Positions 51,663 to 62,924 of a DNA stretch of 64,000 nt are shown here, piece by piece (within the stretch, counting starts at the first letter, position 1; each line of letters starts with the position of its first letter). The DNA comes from Hippopus hippopus (Eukaryota > Mollusca > Bivalvia > Cardiida > Cardiidae). The position numbers and the translations under genes were made by a program. The notes under the pieces are model-generated. The model ran no database searches. It had not been told where the DNA came from and saw only the letters and a list, made by a program, of their open reading frames with translations. The stretch spans positions 33,664,493 to 33,728,492 of the forward strand of contig OX328108.1 of the NCBI GenBank assembly GCA_946811185.2. Reading direction: 5' to 3'.

Positions 51663-51865
51663 GCAAATTGAGAGCAATTGCAGACAACAAACTGAATGTG
51701 GCTCAAATAATGAAGGTTATCATTGGCAGGGGAGAAAACATTTTGTGAAAAGGAGAAAATGGTGGTCACTAGTATTTTCTCCTTTGCCCACAATGTTTTC
51801 AGAAGCCTTCTGTTTCAGTGTTGTCAAAACTTAGTACCGTGTGGTAAAGGGGTAAAGGTTTGGTC
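51659..51865 (+). mobile_element. piggyBac-like MITE, left-truncated
   Basis: Shares TTAA 51659-51662; right cgtgtggtaaaggggt. Confidence 0.72.
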
Positions 51866-52878
51866 GGATAAAGATCTGTATACCCGATATATGATTTTGA
51901 TTTAAAAAAGGCATGTCGATTTTGAAAAGGGTCTCAAGTTTAATTATTGGATTTTACGGACGGGTCGGTCCACTCTGAAAAAGAATAGAAGTGGATTAGG
52001 TACCCGTGATAAGTTGATAAGTATAAGCCAATGGGAGGTTTTAAAAAAAAAAAATGTAAAAGTAGTTTCTCGCCACAGATTTTTGACAGTGGATTTGGTA
52101 TGAGGATTGATCTACTTCTCTTGGGGTCGTAAAGATAAATATGATAGAATCGTATCTTTGAAACAAATGACAAAGCTATAGAGTGACAGGGGAATTGTTT
52201 GTAGTGTGTGTATATTATGTATGAAATTTGTGTATTCATAAACAGAAAAAGGGGGAGTGAAAAACGAAATGTTGTATGTTCAAAAGTGAAATAGATTTGT
52301 CTGGGATTATATATGATTGCTTAATTCTGTGTTCAATAAAATCAAATGAACATTTTTCAATCAGTTTGAATTTCTAGAATTACTGAAATTTCATGGCACT
52401 GACAAAATATTAGAACAATATTGATACAAGATCAGCCTGCACCTTTTTTTGCAGTCTGATCTTTGATCTACATCGTCTTTTAAACACTTGATTCTTTGCC
52501 CAATGTTTGCTAAGAGTAAATTGATCTACCTACGATTAATAATGTTCGCATAATGAATATTAAATAGTGATAAGGAGTTCTGATTTTATTATGGACTTTA
52601 AACATGGTTGAAAGTATTTCTTGAGTATTAAATATCTGACGGATATGTGAGCTGCAACAATAGTGAGAGTGGAATATTAAAATAGATTTGAGGTTTTGAT
52701 TTTATTTAGATAACAGATAGAAATCAAATGATAACTGGAATTCGATATTTTGTAAATTAGTATAGTTATACAAGTATCAGCATTATATTTTGTGCAGTAG
52801 CTTTGTTACACAAAAATTACAGTTAATATGAATCAACTTGCTTGAAGGTCATTTGGTTCTTTAATTTTACAGATCAGT
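51866..52878. other. Mostly unique AT-rich DNA
   Basis: The only element I see is an AGATC-type hairpin at 52425-52475 (atacaagatcagcctgcacc / gcagtctgatctttgatcta). The 99-codon minus-strand frame at 51940 shows no family resemblance. Confidence 0.45.
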
Positions 52879-53109
52879 TTAACCTTTAACTACACAATCC
52901 CAAGTTTTAATGACCCTGAGGGTGAAGGCTTTGAAAAAATTGTGGGAAAAGGAGAAAATGCTGGTTACCAGCATTTTCTCCATTTCCCACAATGTTTTCT
53001 TATCAGGACAAAGTTCATCATATGATCCACATCTCTTATCTATTATCATCTGCAAGTTAGCTTTCAATTTTGACTGGTATGAAAATTTTGTCTTGTGGTA
53101 AAGGGTTGA
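52879..53109 (-). mobile_element. piggyBac-like MITE
   Basis: TTAACCTTTAACTACACAATC at left (first 20 bases approximate), cttgtggtaaaggg-TTGA at right; good hairpin with cattttctccatttcccac on the right arm. Confidence 0.82.
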
Positions 53110-53554
53110 AGGAAGAAAGCTCACTTACGAAAAAAAAGATCGTAGGCGAAAAATTATACATTTTATTTGTTCAACAGTTCATTATTGAATAAAAGGAAGA
53201 GAGTTGATTAAAAAAAAAAACTGGGAAAAAGTCATAGAATTCAAAATGATTGTTTCAGACTTGTCCGATAAAGATATCAAAAAGGTTCTTAGAAAGTTAT
53301 TAGATTTAATTGATCTTTAATAATCATTTTCTAAATTAATTTGTCTTAGTCTGTTTGGCAGGATTTTCTGTTTTATTGAATACATTTTTGAAAGAAGTGA
53401 ATAGATTTAGAAAATGTCAGAAATACTTATAAATTGTTTTTTTGCTGTAGGTGATTGAATTATAGATAACCAAGGATTGTTTAACACATTTACACATTGT
53501 GTTCTTTCAAGTAGTGTTTACAGTTACAGCTTTCTTAGTGGAAATATTTAGTCT

Positions 53555-54035
53555 TGTGATTTCCATGGGCAAAAATTAATATTTCATGAGAGGAATTGAA
53601 GTTACTATTTCATAAGATTTCATTGTGATATACATTCATATTTCTTGTGATTTCCATGGATAAAAGGTATTACTTCGTGAGATAATCAGTTACTATTTCA
53701 TAAAATTACTTGCTATTTCTTGAGATTTCCACGGGTAAAAGTTATTATCTCACAAGATAAAACGGAGTCCCTATTTTGGAAGATATCTTGGTGATATACA
53801 GTCACTATTTCTTGTGATACTATTGCTTATAGTTTCCATAGTGATGTAAATAGTTATTAGTTCATGTGATTTCTAAGGATAAAAGTTACTTTTTTATATG
53901 ACAATTCGGTACTATTTCTTGTGATTGCCATGGATAAAAGTTACCTTTTTATGAGATAGTTACTATTTCACGAGATTTCATGGTGATACACAGTTACTAT
54001 TTCTCGCGGTTTCCATGGGTAAGAGTGCTAGTCTT
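53555..54035 (+). repeat. Degenerate tandem repeat, about 95-130 bp unit
   Basis: Recurring words: tgatttccatggataaaag, gttactatttcataaga, and gatttcatggtgatacac, at least four rounds. No coding pattern. Confidence 0.7.
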
Positions 54036-54134
54036 ATATGTGGAAGGTAGGTTACTTTTCAAGTTTAACCTTTGATCTTTTTTTCTATGCAAAAATATTT
54101 TTTGAAGTATTTTATTTTACATATTCAGACATAC

Positions 54135-54364
54135 ATTATCTCTTTACCAAACAATCCCTGGTTTTCACGACTCTCTGAAAGAAGCCCTTTGAAAACATTG
54201 TGGGAAAAGCAGAAAATGCTGGTAACCAGCATTTTCTCCTTTTCCCACAATGTTTTCCACCGTTCCCAGAACAAATATCAATTTTTGTGTCACATTAATT
54301 TTGTCGTCTGCAAATGCTTTCAATTTGGACCTGTCTAAAATTTTGTCGTTTGGTAAAGAGTTAT
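54135..54364 (-). mobile_element. piggyBac-like MITE, intact
   Basis: Left ctctttaccaaacaatccc, right cgtttggtaaagag-TTAT; near-perfect hairpin. Confidence 0.88.
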
Positions 54365-54724
54365 ACCACTTTATCCTTTATCTAATAGATACATACATTA
54401 TCGCAATTTATTTCATGCTTTCTGGTAGGTTATCAAGAAATATCGGTGAAATATTTTTCGATATTTCATGGTTACGACCAGCGAAAATACCGATTTTTAT
54501 ATTCTAACTCTACATTTGAAGGCAGAAACAGTTGTTCCCACTCACTAGTTAACTAGGTGAAATGCGCATGCCTCACAACCAGATGGAAATAGACGTAATT
54601 TACCTTACATTTCTCGTGCTTGACGTAATATTGTAATGCGTTGCTATGCGGAGGGGGTATGCCATGGGGAATAACCAAAAAGAACTGTACTGGATTTTGA
54701 TTAAGTTCCCCCCAGAAAGGGTTA

Positions 54725-55028
54725 AAAGAATGAAATAAATAGAATATTTGTTTTTACGGTGAAAGATGGAAATTTATTTCATCGAGTGAACATCATTGGT
54801 AATATTTTCACAGGTGGAGCAGCCACTCGTGGAAATATTACCGATGATGTTCACTCGATGAAATAAATTTCAATCTTTCACCGTTAAAAAAAAAAAAATC
54901 CTCTTTATTTCATCTCGTGAACATCATCGGTAATATTTTCACTCGTGCCTGCGCCACTCATGAAAATATTACCGATGATGTTCATGAGATGAAATAAATT
55001 TCGATCTTTCACCATAAAAAACAAATAT
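54725..55028. mobile_element. Two palindromes in tandem (foldback element)
   Basis: First palindrome 54775-54872: atttatttcatcgagtgaac...gttcactcgatgaaataaat. Second 54905-55002: tttatttcatctcgtgaaca...tgttcatgagatgaaataaa. Spacers are bounded by ttttacggtgaaagat and its complement atctttcaccgtt. Confidence 0.88.
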
Positions 55029-55031
55029 CCT

Positions 55032-55270
55032 CCTTTTATCCTTTTCCAAACAACCCCTTATTTTGATAAACTAGAATGATGATGAAGGCCCCTCAAAAGT
55101 ATCAAGGGAAAGGGAGAAAGTGGTGTTTACCAGCATTTTCTCCTTTCCCCATAATGTATTATACTGTTTCAGAAGAAGATCTCATCATTTGAGTTACATT
55201 TAATTTTTTGTCTGCTATTGCTTTCAAATTTGACAAGTCAGAAATTTCGTCATCTGGAAATTATTTAAGT
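55032..55270 (-). mobile_element. piggyBac-like MITE, degenerate
   Basis: Left tccttttccaaacaacccc; right gtcatctggaaatta. Confidence 0.6.
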
Positions 55271-55389
55271 GTTTTACTACCCATTCAGAAACACCATTTA
55301 CTTGTTCAATTTATACACAGAAGAAAATTAAATGAAGAAAAGAATTTCTTTTTAAAAAAGATGTGAATTTTTTGACAAAAGTTTGTCCT

Positions 55390-55690
55390 CATCAAGACAT
55401 ATCAGAGCCCTGACCTAGTACTGGTGAATTGCAGGACATATATCAGTAAATGAGCCGTCAGGCAGACAAGGCTAAAATTATGTTGAAAAAGGGGTAAAAA
55501 AGCCAATGTAATCAATCAGCTAGATCTTAGGTATAGCATTCCTCTTTCATTACTGATCATTGTTTTGATGTTGGTTTTGTGGGAAAGCAGCCAGTGGCTT
55601 TGTTGAATATTGTGTGAAGTACTGGTAAAAGAACTACAGGAAAGCATGGATATATGCACTGGCCACTGGGATATAACTAAATAATGTTGA
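55390..55690 (+). repeat. Two SINE fragments
   Basis: 55395-55525 belongs to the (CAAT)-tailed kind (ccctgacctagtactggtg...gtaatcaatcagc). 55540-55690 is the tRNA-SINE 3' body (gtgggaaagcagccagtggc...ggccactgggatataac). Confidence 0.55.
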
Positions 55691-55989
55691 ATACAATACT
55701 AACTTTGGTACACTCGCACATAATAAATGTTTTCGTGGGGGGCGGGGGAAGTTGAGGGTGGAGAATACTGGAATTGGTCTGTAGGTCCATCTCACCATTG
55801 AACAGTGAGTCTGTCTGACTGTGTGGTGCAAGTTAAAGAGTTCTTGTGAAGAAATTGTGTCAACATTTATGATATCCAGCATATGAATGGCAAAGGATAC
55901 AGATTCACCTATACTTCTTCATTGCTGAACAAAAAGTTTGCATCATCTCAAAGGCTTCAAGTACAATTCCACTACTATATCAAGAGACA

Positions 55990-56070
55990 GTTTGTCCATA
56001 ATCTAGATCAGAGATCAGACTGCATGTTCTGTGCAGTCTGATCTTGATGTACACTGTCCATTAAAGCTTC
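55990..56070 (+). repeat. AGATC-type hairpin repeat
   Basis: ctagatcagagatcagactg / gcagtctgatcttgatgtac around catgttctgt. Confidence 0.7.
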
Positions 56071-56347
56071 CGGTGTCATCTATGGTATGGAAAGAGTTAA
56101 TTTGTTCTTTTTCTTACGGCAGATCGGATGGTTGTAACCTCAGAATTGTGTAAGTCACATGCAGTCATGACCATTATGTGTTAGTCCTTAGTTTTGTGAA
56201 CAAACTAACATGTTTTGACCCATTTTTGCCAGTCATTTTGTGCTATTTTGTTTTTAACCCTTTTCCACGCAATCCCAAGCTCTTGAAAACATTGTGGAAA
56301 AAGGGGAAAATGCTGGAAACCAGCAGTTTCTCTATTTCCCACAATGT

Positions 56348-56411
56348 CTTTTAGCTCACCTGATCACAAAGTGCACAAGGAGAGCGCTTTAGGGCCAATG
56401 GCTCTCTGTTT
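56348..56411 (+). mobile_element. 64-bp minimal Helitron-like element
   Basis: Only the two ends remain: ttttagctcacctgatcac / gtgcacaaggagagc hairpin, immediately followed by ctttagggccaatggctctc tgttt. These match the 5' and 3' ends of 11627-12384. Confidence 0.65.
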
Positions 56412-56456
56412 ACTCTTCAAAAGACACTTTTTTTTTATTATTTCTGAAAACATAAT

Positions 56457-56720
56457 TGAGCCATGCTCTGTGAAAAGGGGGCTTAATGCATCTGCGAAAA
56501 GTATCGACCCAGGTCAGCCTGTGCAGTCCATGCAGGCTGACCTGGGCCGAAACTTTTCGCTATTGGTCAATTTTCGGTATGTCCAAGGACCAGTCTACCT
56601 CATGATTAAGTCGTTTTTTACAAAAAGTGGACATTATGGATCCATAAGTATGTGATGACTTGCTTTGTATCATGAATCACAGAGATGCATTAAGCCCCCT
56701 TTTGCCAGAGCATGGCTGAT
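56457..56720. mobile_element. GAGCC-type TIR MITE, intact
   Basis: Ends gagccatgctctgtgaaaag and cccttttgccagagcatggc. The internal hairpin cgacccaggtcagcctgtgc has arms pairing to gcaggctgacctgggccg. The 103-codon frame at 56344 is an artefact of this element. Confidence 0.88.
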
Positions 56721-57099
56721 ATAGTTTGTTGTCTGCAATTGTTTTCAAAGTGAACAAGTCCATAATTTTGGCATCTGGTAAAGAATGAATAGACAAGATA
56801 AGTGAAAATGGGTCACAGGCACCAGGGGAAGGTAACTGTTAGGTAACTTTGTTTTAACAGTTTTGGAATTGTTGTTAATAACACCCTAAACCCTGATATA
56901 TAACTTCTGTGGTACCCTTAAATCTATGTACTCCATACTTAACCCATGACTGTACAAGCCTTCTATCATAGACTTATGAAAATATTCACAACCACTTGTT
57001 TGAAGGAAAATATCGGAAGAATGGAAAAGATAGTGGGAAAAGGGACAATGACTTATTGCATGTAGCAAATTCTCCTTTTCCTGCTATGTTTTTAGGCTA

Positions 57100-57584
57100 A
57101 AGGTGTGTTAAAAGTCTTTGTGTATTTGTTGAAGAGCAGAGCAAGCCCTATAATTTGCAATTCAAAACCTGTGTTTTAGCCCTGTTTGTAAGACTGGTTG
57201 CTGACTTTAGAACAAGTATCTTACTAAAAACAAATTTCAACTCTATCCTGTAAGTCTAGAACATGGTTGTCAGGAAAAGAGATCATTTTATCTAAGTACT
57301 TCTTTGTAGGCTGAAGTAAAAAGTCATGAAAACAAGGTATGGGAAACAGAAAGCTGCCTCATTATGGGCTACTTGATGAATCTTGACATTTAAACACAGG
57401 ATGAGACTGTGTGGTGACATTTTCTAGATGACATTTTGGAAGTTCAGTACTTGGCTCTGGTTTAGATTATTTAACTAAAGAGCACCATGTGTGACTTTAG
57501 TCCTTTGCAACAAGGGCAGATCAGGATTAGACTGTACAGAAATTGGGTTCCTGTGTGGCTTAGTAATAAAATATAGAACTATCA
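57100..57584. other. Unique AT-rich DNA
   Basis: No exon, repeat family or RNA gene that I can support. Confidence 0.45.
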
Positions 57585-57820
57585 AAAGGGGAACCAATAC
57601 AGCAGGGACAGGCAACCATCAAAATATTTTTGACAGTTTTTTGCCCGCTTTTTCAACTTAGAATTTTCAAAAAAGTTTGACATTTTATAATATCTCTATC
57701 GTTAATTAAGATATTCTCTTCAAACTTAGACAAGTTGTTTACCATCAAAAGGGGCAGATAACTATCAAAGTATTTTTGACAGAGTTATGCCGCTTATTTG
57801 ACCTGAAATTTTTACTGAAA
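57585..57820 (+). repeat. Two-unit direct repeat
   Basis: ggcaaccatcaaaatatttt and gataactatcaaagtatttt, each followed by tgacag and a ttatgccgctt- or tttgcccgctt-like stretch, about 155 bp apart. Confidence 0.65.
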
Positions 57821-58009
57821 ATCAAGCAGTGGCAGCCAAGCCTTGGCACCTTATGCAGCACTCTTTCATGGGTCTTATTGCTAAACTCGATATCAGTCTG
57901 TGAGTTGTATTCTGCACTCTGAGGGTGATTCATATCAGCGTTAGGCACAACTGTAGTACTTTTCATAGACAGTGTTTAAGATCAGGCAAGATCAGACCCT
58001 CTCAATGTA

Positions 58010-58308
58010 AGGACAATGTAGATCAAGATCAGACAGCATTGATATGCAATCTGATGTTAAATCTTCGCTTTCAGCTATTTTCTTAACCCTTTGTTAAATT
58101 ATCCGGAGTTTTAGCAACCCTGAGAAAGATGGCTTTTGATAATATTGTGTGAAACGAAGAAAACGCTGATCACCAGCATTCTTCTTTCTTTCATACAACA
58201 TTTTCCATCCTTTCCTAGGCATTGTCCTAAAATCTGACCCACATTTAATAATTATGTACTCTTCAAAATGGACACATCATAAAATTTTGTCATCTAGTAA
58301 AGAGTTAC
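58010..58308 (-). mobile_element. AGATC-type hairpin then piggyBac-like MITE
   Basis: 58015-58065 holds gtagatcaagatcagacagc and a partner arm. 58083-58308 is a decayed MITE starting at TTAA 58083-58086. Confidence 0.65.
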
Positions 58309-58494
58309 GGAAATTTATGGCAAAAGATCTTGAAAACAATCACATAAGATGTGAATAATACACACGAATTGAGCTTGGAAACAAATGAAAACAATATGAA
58401 AAAGGGGAAATTGCGCCAAAACGGAGTAATTTCTAGTGAGGAGAAATTTCTCCTCCAATCAGAGGTCTTCTGGTGAAAGGTTTCTTATAATATA

Positions 58495-58834
58495 CTAATC
58501 ATTTTGAGGCAAAAGGCTTTAAAAAACATTTTGTGAAAAGAAAAAAGTGCCGGTAACTAGCATTTTCTCCTTTTCTCGGGTTGTTTTCTGTCCATTTGAA
58601 AACAACTCCTATAATTTGCACCAAATTAATTTTGTTGTCTGCAATGCTTTCAATTTTGAGAAGTCTAACATCTTGTTGTCTCGTAAAGAGCTAATAGTTT
58701 ACCACTCAATCCTGAAGGCTTTTGAAAACATGTTTTCTACCCTTACTTCCCCATTGGAGCCACATTTAAGTTTTAGTCTGCAAATGCCTGAAAAATGGAG
58801 AAGTCTAAAACTTTGTTATGTGGTAAAGAGTTAA
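58495..58834 (-). mobile_element. Two piggyBac-like MITEs, second without hairpin
   Basis: 58495-58693 is diverged. 58690-58834 has both ends (TTAA 58831-58834) but lacks the core palindrome entirely (gaaaacatgttttctaccct). Confidence 0.75.
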
Positions 58835-58974
58835 ATGTCCTTTGCTTATTTACAGCTGGAATATATCCCAGTAAATGATCGTGCACTTTAAGGTAGACTC
58901 AAAAATTTCACTTGAACTATAACAAATGGACTTTCAGTAACTTTGTCCTTTCCCTGTATTAATTAATTAAACCT

Positions 58975-59166
58975 AATTAAACAATTCTACGCCTTTACAT
59001 CCAGATATGGCTCAAATGATGGAATTTGTCTTTGATAGTGTAGAAACATCATATGAAAAAGAGAACATGCTGGTTACCAGCATTTTCTCCTAACTTCCCA
59101 TAATGTTTTCCTAAAGGCTTCTTTTTCAGAGTCATTACAACACAAATTTGTGTGGTAAAGAGTTAA
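58975..59166 (+). mobile_element. piggyBac-like MITE, left-truncated
   Basis: Starts in atatggctcaaatgatgg; right gtgtggtaaagag-TTAA (59163-59166). Confidence 0.75.
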
Positions 59167-59264
59167 CCCTAAGAATCCTGAATTAATACAACAGACCTTT
59201 TAATGAGAAAAACTGCTAAAATCTTGCTATTCTAAGTTTGTTTGGGCCAGAATATGTGACAAAA

Positions 59265-59335
59265 TAGTGGACAGGGTAGATCAAAGTTCAGACTGCACAT
59301 TCTGTTTAGTCTGATCTTAATCTACACTGTCCTTA
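59265..59335 (+). repeat. AGATC-type hairpin repeat
   Basis: gtagatcaaagttcagactg / agtctgatcttaatctacac, near-perfect arms. Confidence 0.72.
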
Positions 59336-59367
59336 AAAAGGCATCTTATATTGGGTCTCAGGCTTTA

Positions 59368-59771
59368 ATCTTTTTCCACTTAATCCCTAGTTTTAATGAC
59401 CTTGAAGAATAAAGACTTTTGAAAGGTAACCAGGTAACCATAATTTTCTTCTTTTCCTACAATGTTTTCTACCTTTACATAGGCAAATCCAATAATTTGT
59501 ACCACATTAAATTTGATGTCTGCAAATGCTTTTGATTTGGGCAAGTCCAAAATTTTGTAGCTTGCAACATTTTAAACTCGTCCAAATTGAAAGCATTTAC
59601 AGACAACAAAATATAAGTGACTCAAAATTGAAAGAATTCAAGAAGGGTAGAAAACATTGAGGAAAAAGAAGAAAATGCTGGTTACCAGCATTTTCTTCTT
59701 TACCCACAATGTTTTCAAAAGGCTTCTTCCTCAGGGTTGTTAAAATTCGGGATTGTGTGATAAAGGGTTAA
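59368..59771. mobile_element. Two abutting piggyBac-like MITEs in opposite orientation
   Basis: 59368-59562 (-) lacks the left hairpin arm. 59563-59771 (+) ends gtgtgataaaggg-TTAA (59768-59771) and has arms with gaagaaaatgc/gcattttcttc matched. Confidence 0.75.
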
Positions 59772-60152
59772 GGGTTGAATTAATCACTTTGATAGAAAAG
59801 TGATTTGCATACAATCAAAGTTACTTTTATTTCAAAGACCTTTCCTTAATTTGCATGTATAATGAATGTCTAGCTCTTACTAGGTCAGCCCAAAACATAC
59901 TGGCGTTATTCTTCACACAAAAATAACTTTTTTGTAAACTTTGTAAGAAAAGGAGAAATATGGGAAAACATTGTGGAAACTTGGTGATTTTCAACTTTTT
60001 CCAAGAATGGATTTTAGCTTTTCAAAGGAATTTCAAAGCTATCTTATTTGACTTAACCAAATGAATCCAGTGGTCGTAGTCAGTCTAGAAATAAGACCTA
60101 GATAATTGCAGTTTGATGATGGGCTTTGTCTATAGTGCTTCAGCTAGGCAGA

Positions 60153-60210
60153 CAGTGTAGATCAAAGATCAGACTGCACATTTTGTGCAGTCTGATCTTA
60201 ATCTACACTG
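60153..60210 (+). repeat. AGATC-type palindrome, best copy
   Basis: cagtgtagatcaaagatcag and its partner ctgatcttaatctacactg enclose actgcaca-tttt-gtgcagt; 58 bp with one mismatch. Confidence 0.85.
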
Positions 60211-60279
60211 GCTGCATAAGCATCTATACATGTGAAAGGTGCTTTACGGGTACATTGACTGTGTCCAGTAGCATGCTAG

Positions 60280-60625
60280 GTAATGCACATAACTTGAAAC
60301 CCGAGGGTTTCTGGTTTAATTCCCCAGCCTAGCCAAATTCTTTTAGGGGTTTTCTGATGGTGATTGGGACAAGAAATTGTCTAACACTGCTCACAGTGTA
60401 CTGCTTAACATTGTCTCAATACTGTTTAACCCTGTACTTTTAACAACACTTAGGTAGAAGGCTGTTGAAAACATCATGGGAAAAGGAGAAACTGCTGGTA
60501 ACCAGCAATTTCTCTTTTATCCACTATGACTTCTACCCTAGGTGAGATCGTTTTGCAAAGTACTGGTAGAAAGAAATTCCAGGAAAGCATGGATGGGTGC
60601 ACTGGCAGGCACAGTATAAAGGAAA
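60280..60625 (+). repeat. SINE interrupted by a truncated MITE
   Basis: 60280-60400 has the B box (tctggtttaattccccagcc) and the start of the body. 60545-60625 resumes the body (gcaaagtactggtagaaaga...ggatgggtgcactggca). MITE sequence (TTAA 60426-60429 to ttctacccta 60540) lies between. Confidence 0.6.
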
Positions 60626-60738
60626 TAGGTTAAAACCAAGGGAAAAGGCTTACAGAAAAATGCAATGGTTTTTAGCCTTTCAAAGATATTATCTGATCAA
60701 TTAAAGTTACATTAAATTATTGTACGTGGGAAATGCTT

Positions 60739-61362
60739 TTAACCCTCTACCAAACAATCAAGAGTTTTAACAACCCTTAAGAAGAGGGCTTTTGTAAACA
60801 ATGTGGGAACAGGAGAAAATGAAGATGAAATGCTGGTAACCATCATATTCTCCTGTTTCCACTATGTTTTCTTACAAATTTAAATTTGGAATTACATTAT
60901 TTATTATGTCTCCCCCCCGTCAGGGTCGGGAGACATTGTTTTTCCCCATGTGTCTGTGTGTCTGTCCATCTGTCTGTCTCTCACAAATCGTGTCTGCTCT
61001 ATAACTAGAAAACCTTTTAAGATATTTTGATAAAACTTCACACATTTGTAAAGCACCGTGAGACGAAGTGTCATGCACAAGAACCATAACTCTGGCTTGT
61101 ATATTTTTCGAGTTATTTCCCTTTGATTATTTTCCTTACTCATTTTCCATACAATTTCCTGTCTCCTCTATAACTCAAAAACCATTAGAGAAAAATGACC
61201 ATTATTTCAGTTAGAAATTGCCTTGGTGACATATCAATCCTTATGACACCAAAAAGGGGGGAGGCATCTGTTTTTTTGTAGAAAAACAAGTTCTAGTGTT
61301 GTCATCTGCATATGCTTTGAATTTGGACAAGTCTAAAATTTTGTTGTGAGGTAAAGACTTAA
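60739..61362 (-). mobile_element. piggyBac-like MITE split by a Helitron-like element
   Basis: TTAA at 60739-60742 and 61359-61362; interrupted at attacattattta (60903) and resumed at ttgtcatctgcatatgcttt (61299). Confidence 0.8.
60904..61296 (+). mobile_element. Helitron-like element ending in CTAG
   Basis: 5' ttatgtctccc...gggagacat hairpin. The 3' stem tgttttt/aaaaaca is followed by agttCTAG (61293-61296). Interior shares gaaccataactctgg and gagttatttccctttgat with 42091-43408, so the two are related. Confidence 0.68.
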
Positions 61363-61512
61363 TATTGACTAGTCTAAAATTTTCTTGTCTAGTACATGTA
61401 ATTCTCTAGGTGTGATGCATTATGAATATGAGGTCAATGTTTTTCTCACCCTAAAAATCTGTTTTTTAGCTCCACTGGCCGAAGGCCAGCGGGCTTATGT
61501 CATGGCCTGTTG

Positions 61513-61545
61513 TCCGTCCGTCCGTCCGTCCGTGCGTCCGTGCGT
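61513..61545 (+). repeat. (CCGT)n microsatellite
   Basis: Eight or so tccg units near the 5' end of the Helitron-like element, a recurrent feature of this element class. Confidence 0.9.
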
Positions 61546-62924
61546 TAACTTTTTTTTAAAACGTCTTCTTCTCTGAAACTACCCATCCAATTTTGATGAA
61601 ACTTCACAGAAATGATCCTGCCATGGTCCTCTTCAGAATTTCTTGAAAGAATTTAATTCCTTCAAAAACTCTGGTTGCCATGGCAACAAAACTGAAAAAT
61701 TTTGAAAATCTTTGAAAATCTTCTTGTCTGAAACCGTAAGGCCAAGGGCTACCAAATTTGGCATGTAGCTTTATCTAGTGGACCTCTACCAAGTTTCTTC
61801 AATTTATAGCCCTGGGGTCAAAATTGGCCCCGCCCCGGGGGTTACAAGTTATACATGGGCTTATTTAGGGAGAACTTTAAAATTCCTCTTCTACCTAGCC
61901 ATAGGGCCTAGAGCTACCAAATTTGGCATGTAGCTTTATCTAGTGGACCTTTGCCAAGATTGTTCAAATTATAGCCCTGGGGTCAAATTAGGCCCTGGCC
62001 GGGGGTAACAAGTTTTACATGGGCTTATATAACAAGTTTTACATGGGCTTATATAGGGAGAACTTTAAAATTCTTCTTTGACCTAGCCATGGGGCCTAGG
62101 ACGACCAAATTTGGCATGTAGCTTTATGAAATGGCAATATTTAGGTTTTTATTATTTACATGAAAGTTTCATTTAATTTATTTAGCAGAATAAGGATTCA
62201 GAGGTCTGCTACATAACAAACAAAGATACTGCCCTTAAAAATACAATGATATGCTCAGTCACAAAAAGAAATTCAAAATGAAAGCACAGCTCCAGATAAG
62301 AGAGAGTGATCATATTCTAAATCCATTATTTCTCGTTCAAACCCTATGTTGTGGGTTACATATTTCAGATTCTTTGCTAAAAATTTGATCTGGCAATGGA
62401 CGTGGCTGCTGTGGGCTTGGCTTTATTAAAGATTATAACTGGTTATATGATTTAAGTTTACATACTGATAAAAGGAAATAACTCTTGTTCTGTCCATGCA
62501 AATATAAATGCACTCAAAACATTGCTGTTCCAGTACATTATAATTTATAGTCTACATCTTTTTTCCTTGCTTCAAAGTATGGTGGAGAATTTTAAAATCT
62601 TCTTGTCTGAAACCATAAGGCCCAGGGCTACCAAATTTGGCATGTAGCTTTATCTAATGGTCCTCTATCAAATTCCTTCATATTATAGCCCTGGGGTCAA
62701 AATTGGCTCTGCCTTGGAGATCACAAGTTTAACATGGGCTTATAGGGTGACTGTAATTTAGAATAGTAATCAAGGGAAATAACTCCTGTTATACAAGATA
62801 AAGTTTGTTACTATTTACCTCCCTTGATTATCAAACTGCAGTTATACGTTATTGGAGTTTGGTATTCAAGTTTTTTGGAGAGGAAATGTTCTGTTTTAAG
62901 AGAGAGTTTTTTTTAACTGTATTT

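Larger units (their letters stand above)
56254..56790 (-). mobile_element. piggyBac-like MITE split by two other elements
   Basis: 56254-56347 (left end and hairpin) and 56721-56790 (gttgtctgcaattgttttca...catctggtaaagaat) belong to one copy. Between them sit a 64-bp Helitron-like remnant and a GAGCC-type MITE. Confidence 0.75.

Noticed and set aside
56344..56655. 103-codon plus-strand frame
   Set aside because: It spans a Helitron-like remnant and a GAGCC-type MITE; a similar peptide appears from the MITE copy at 18290.
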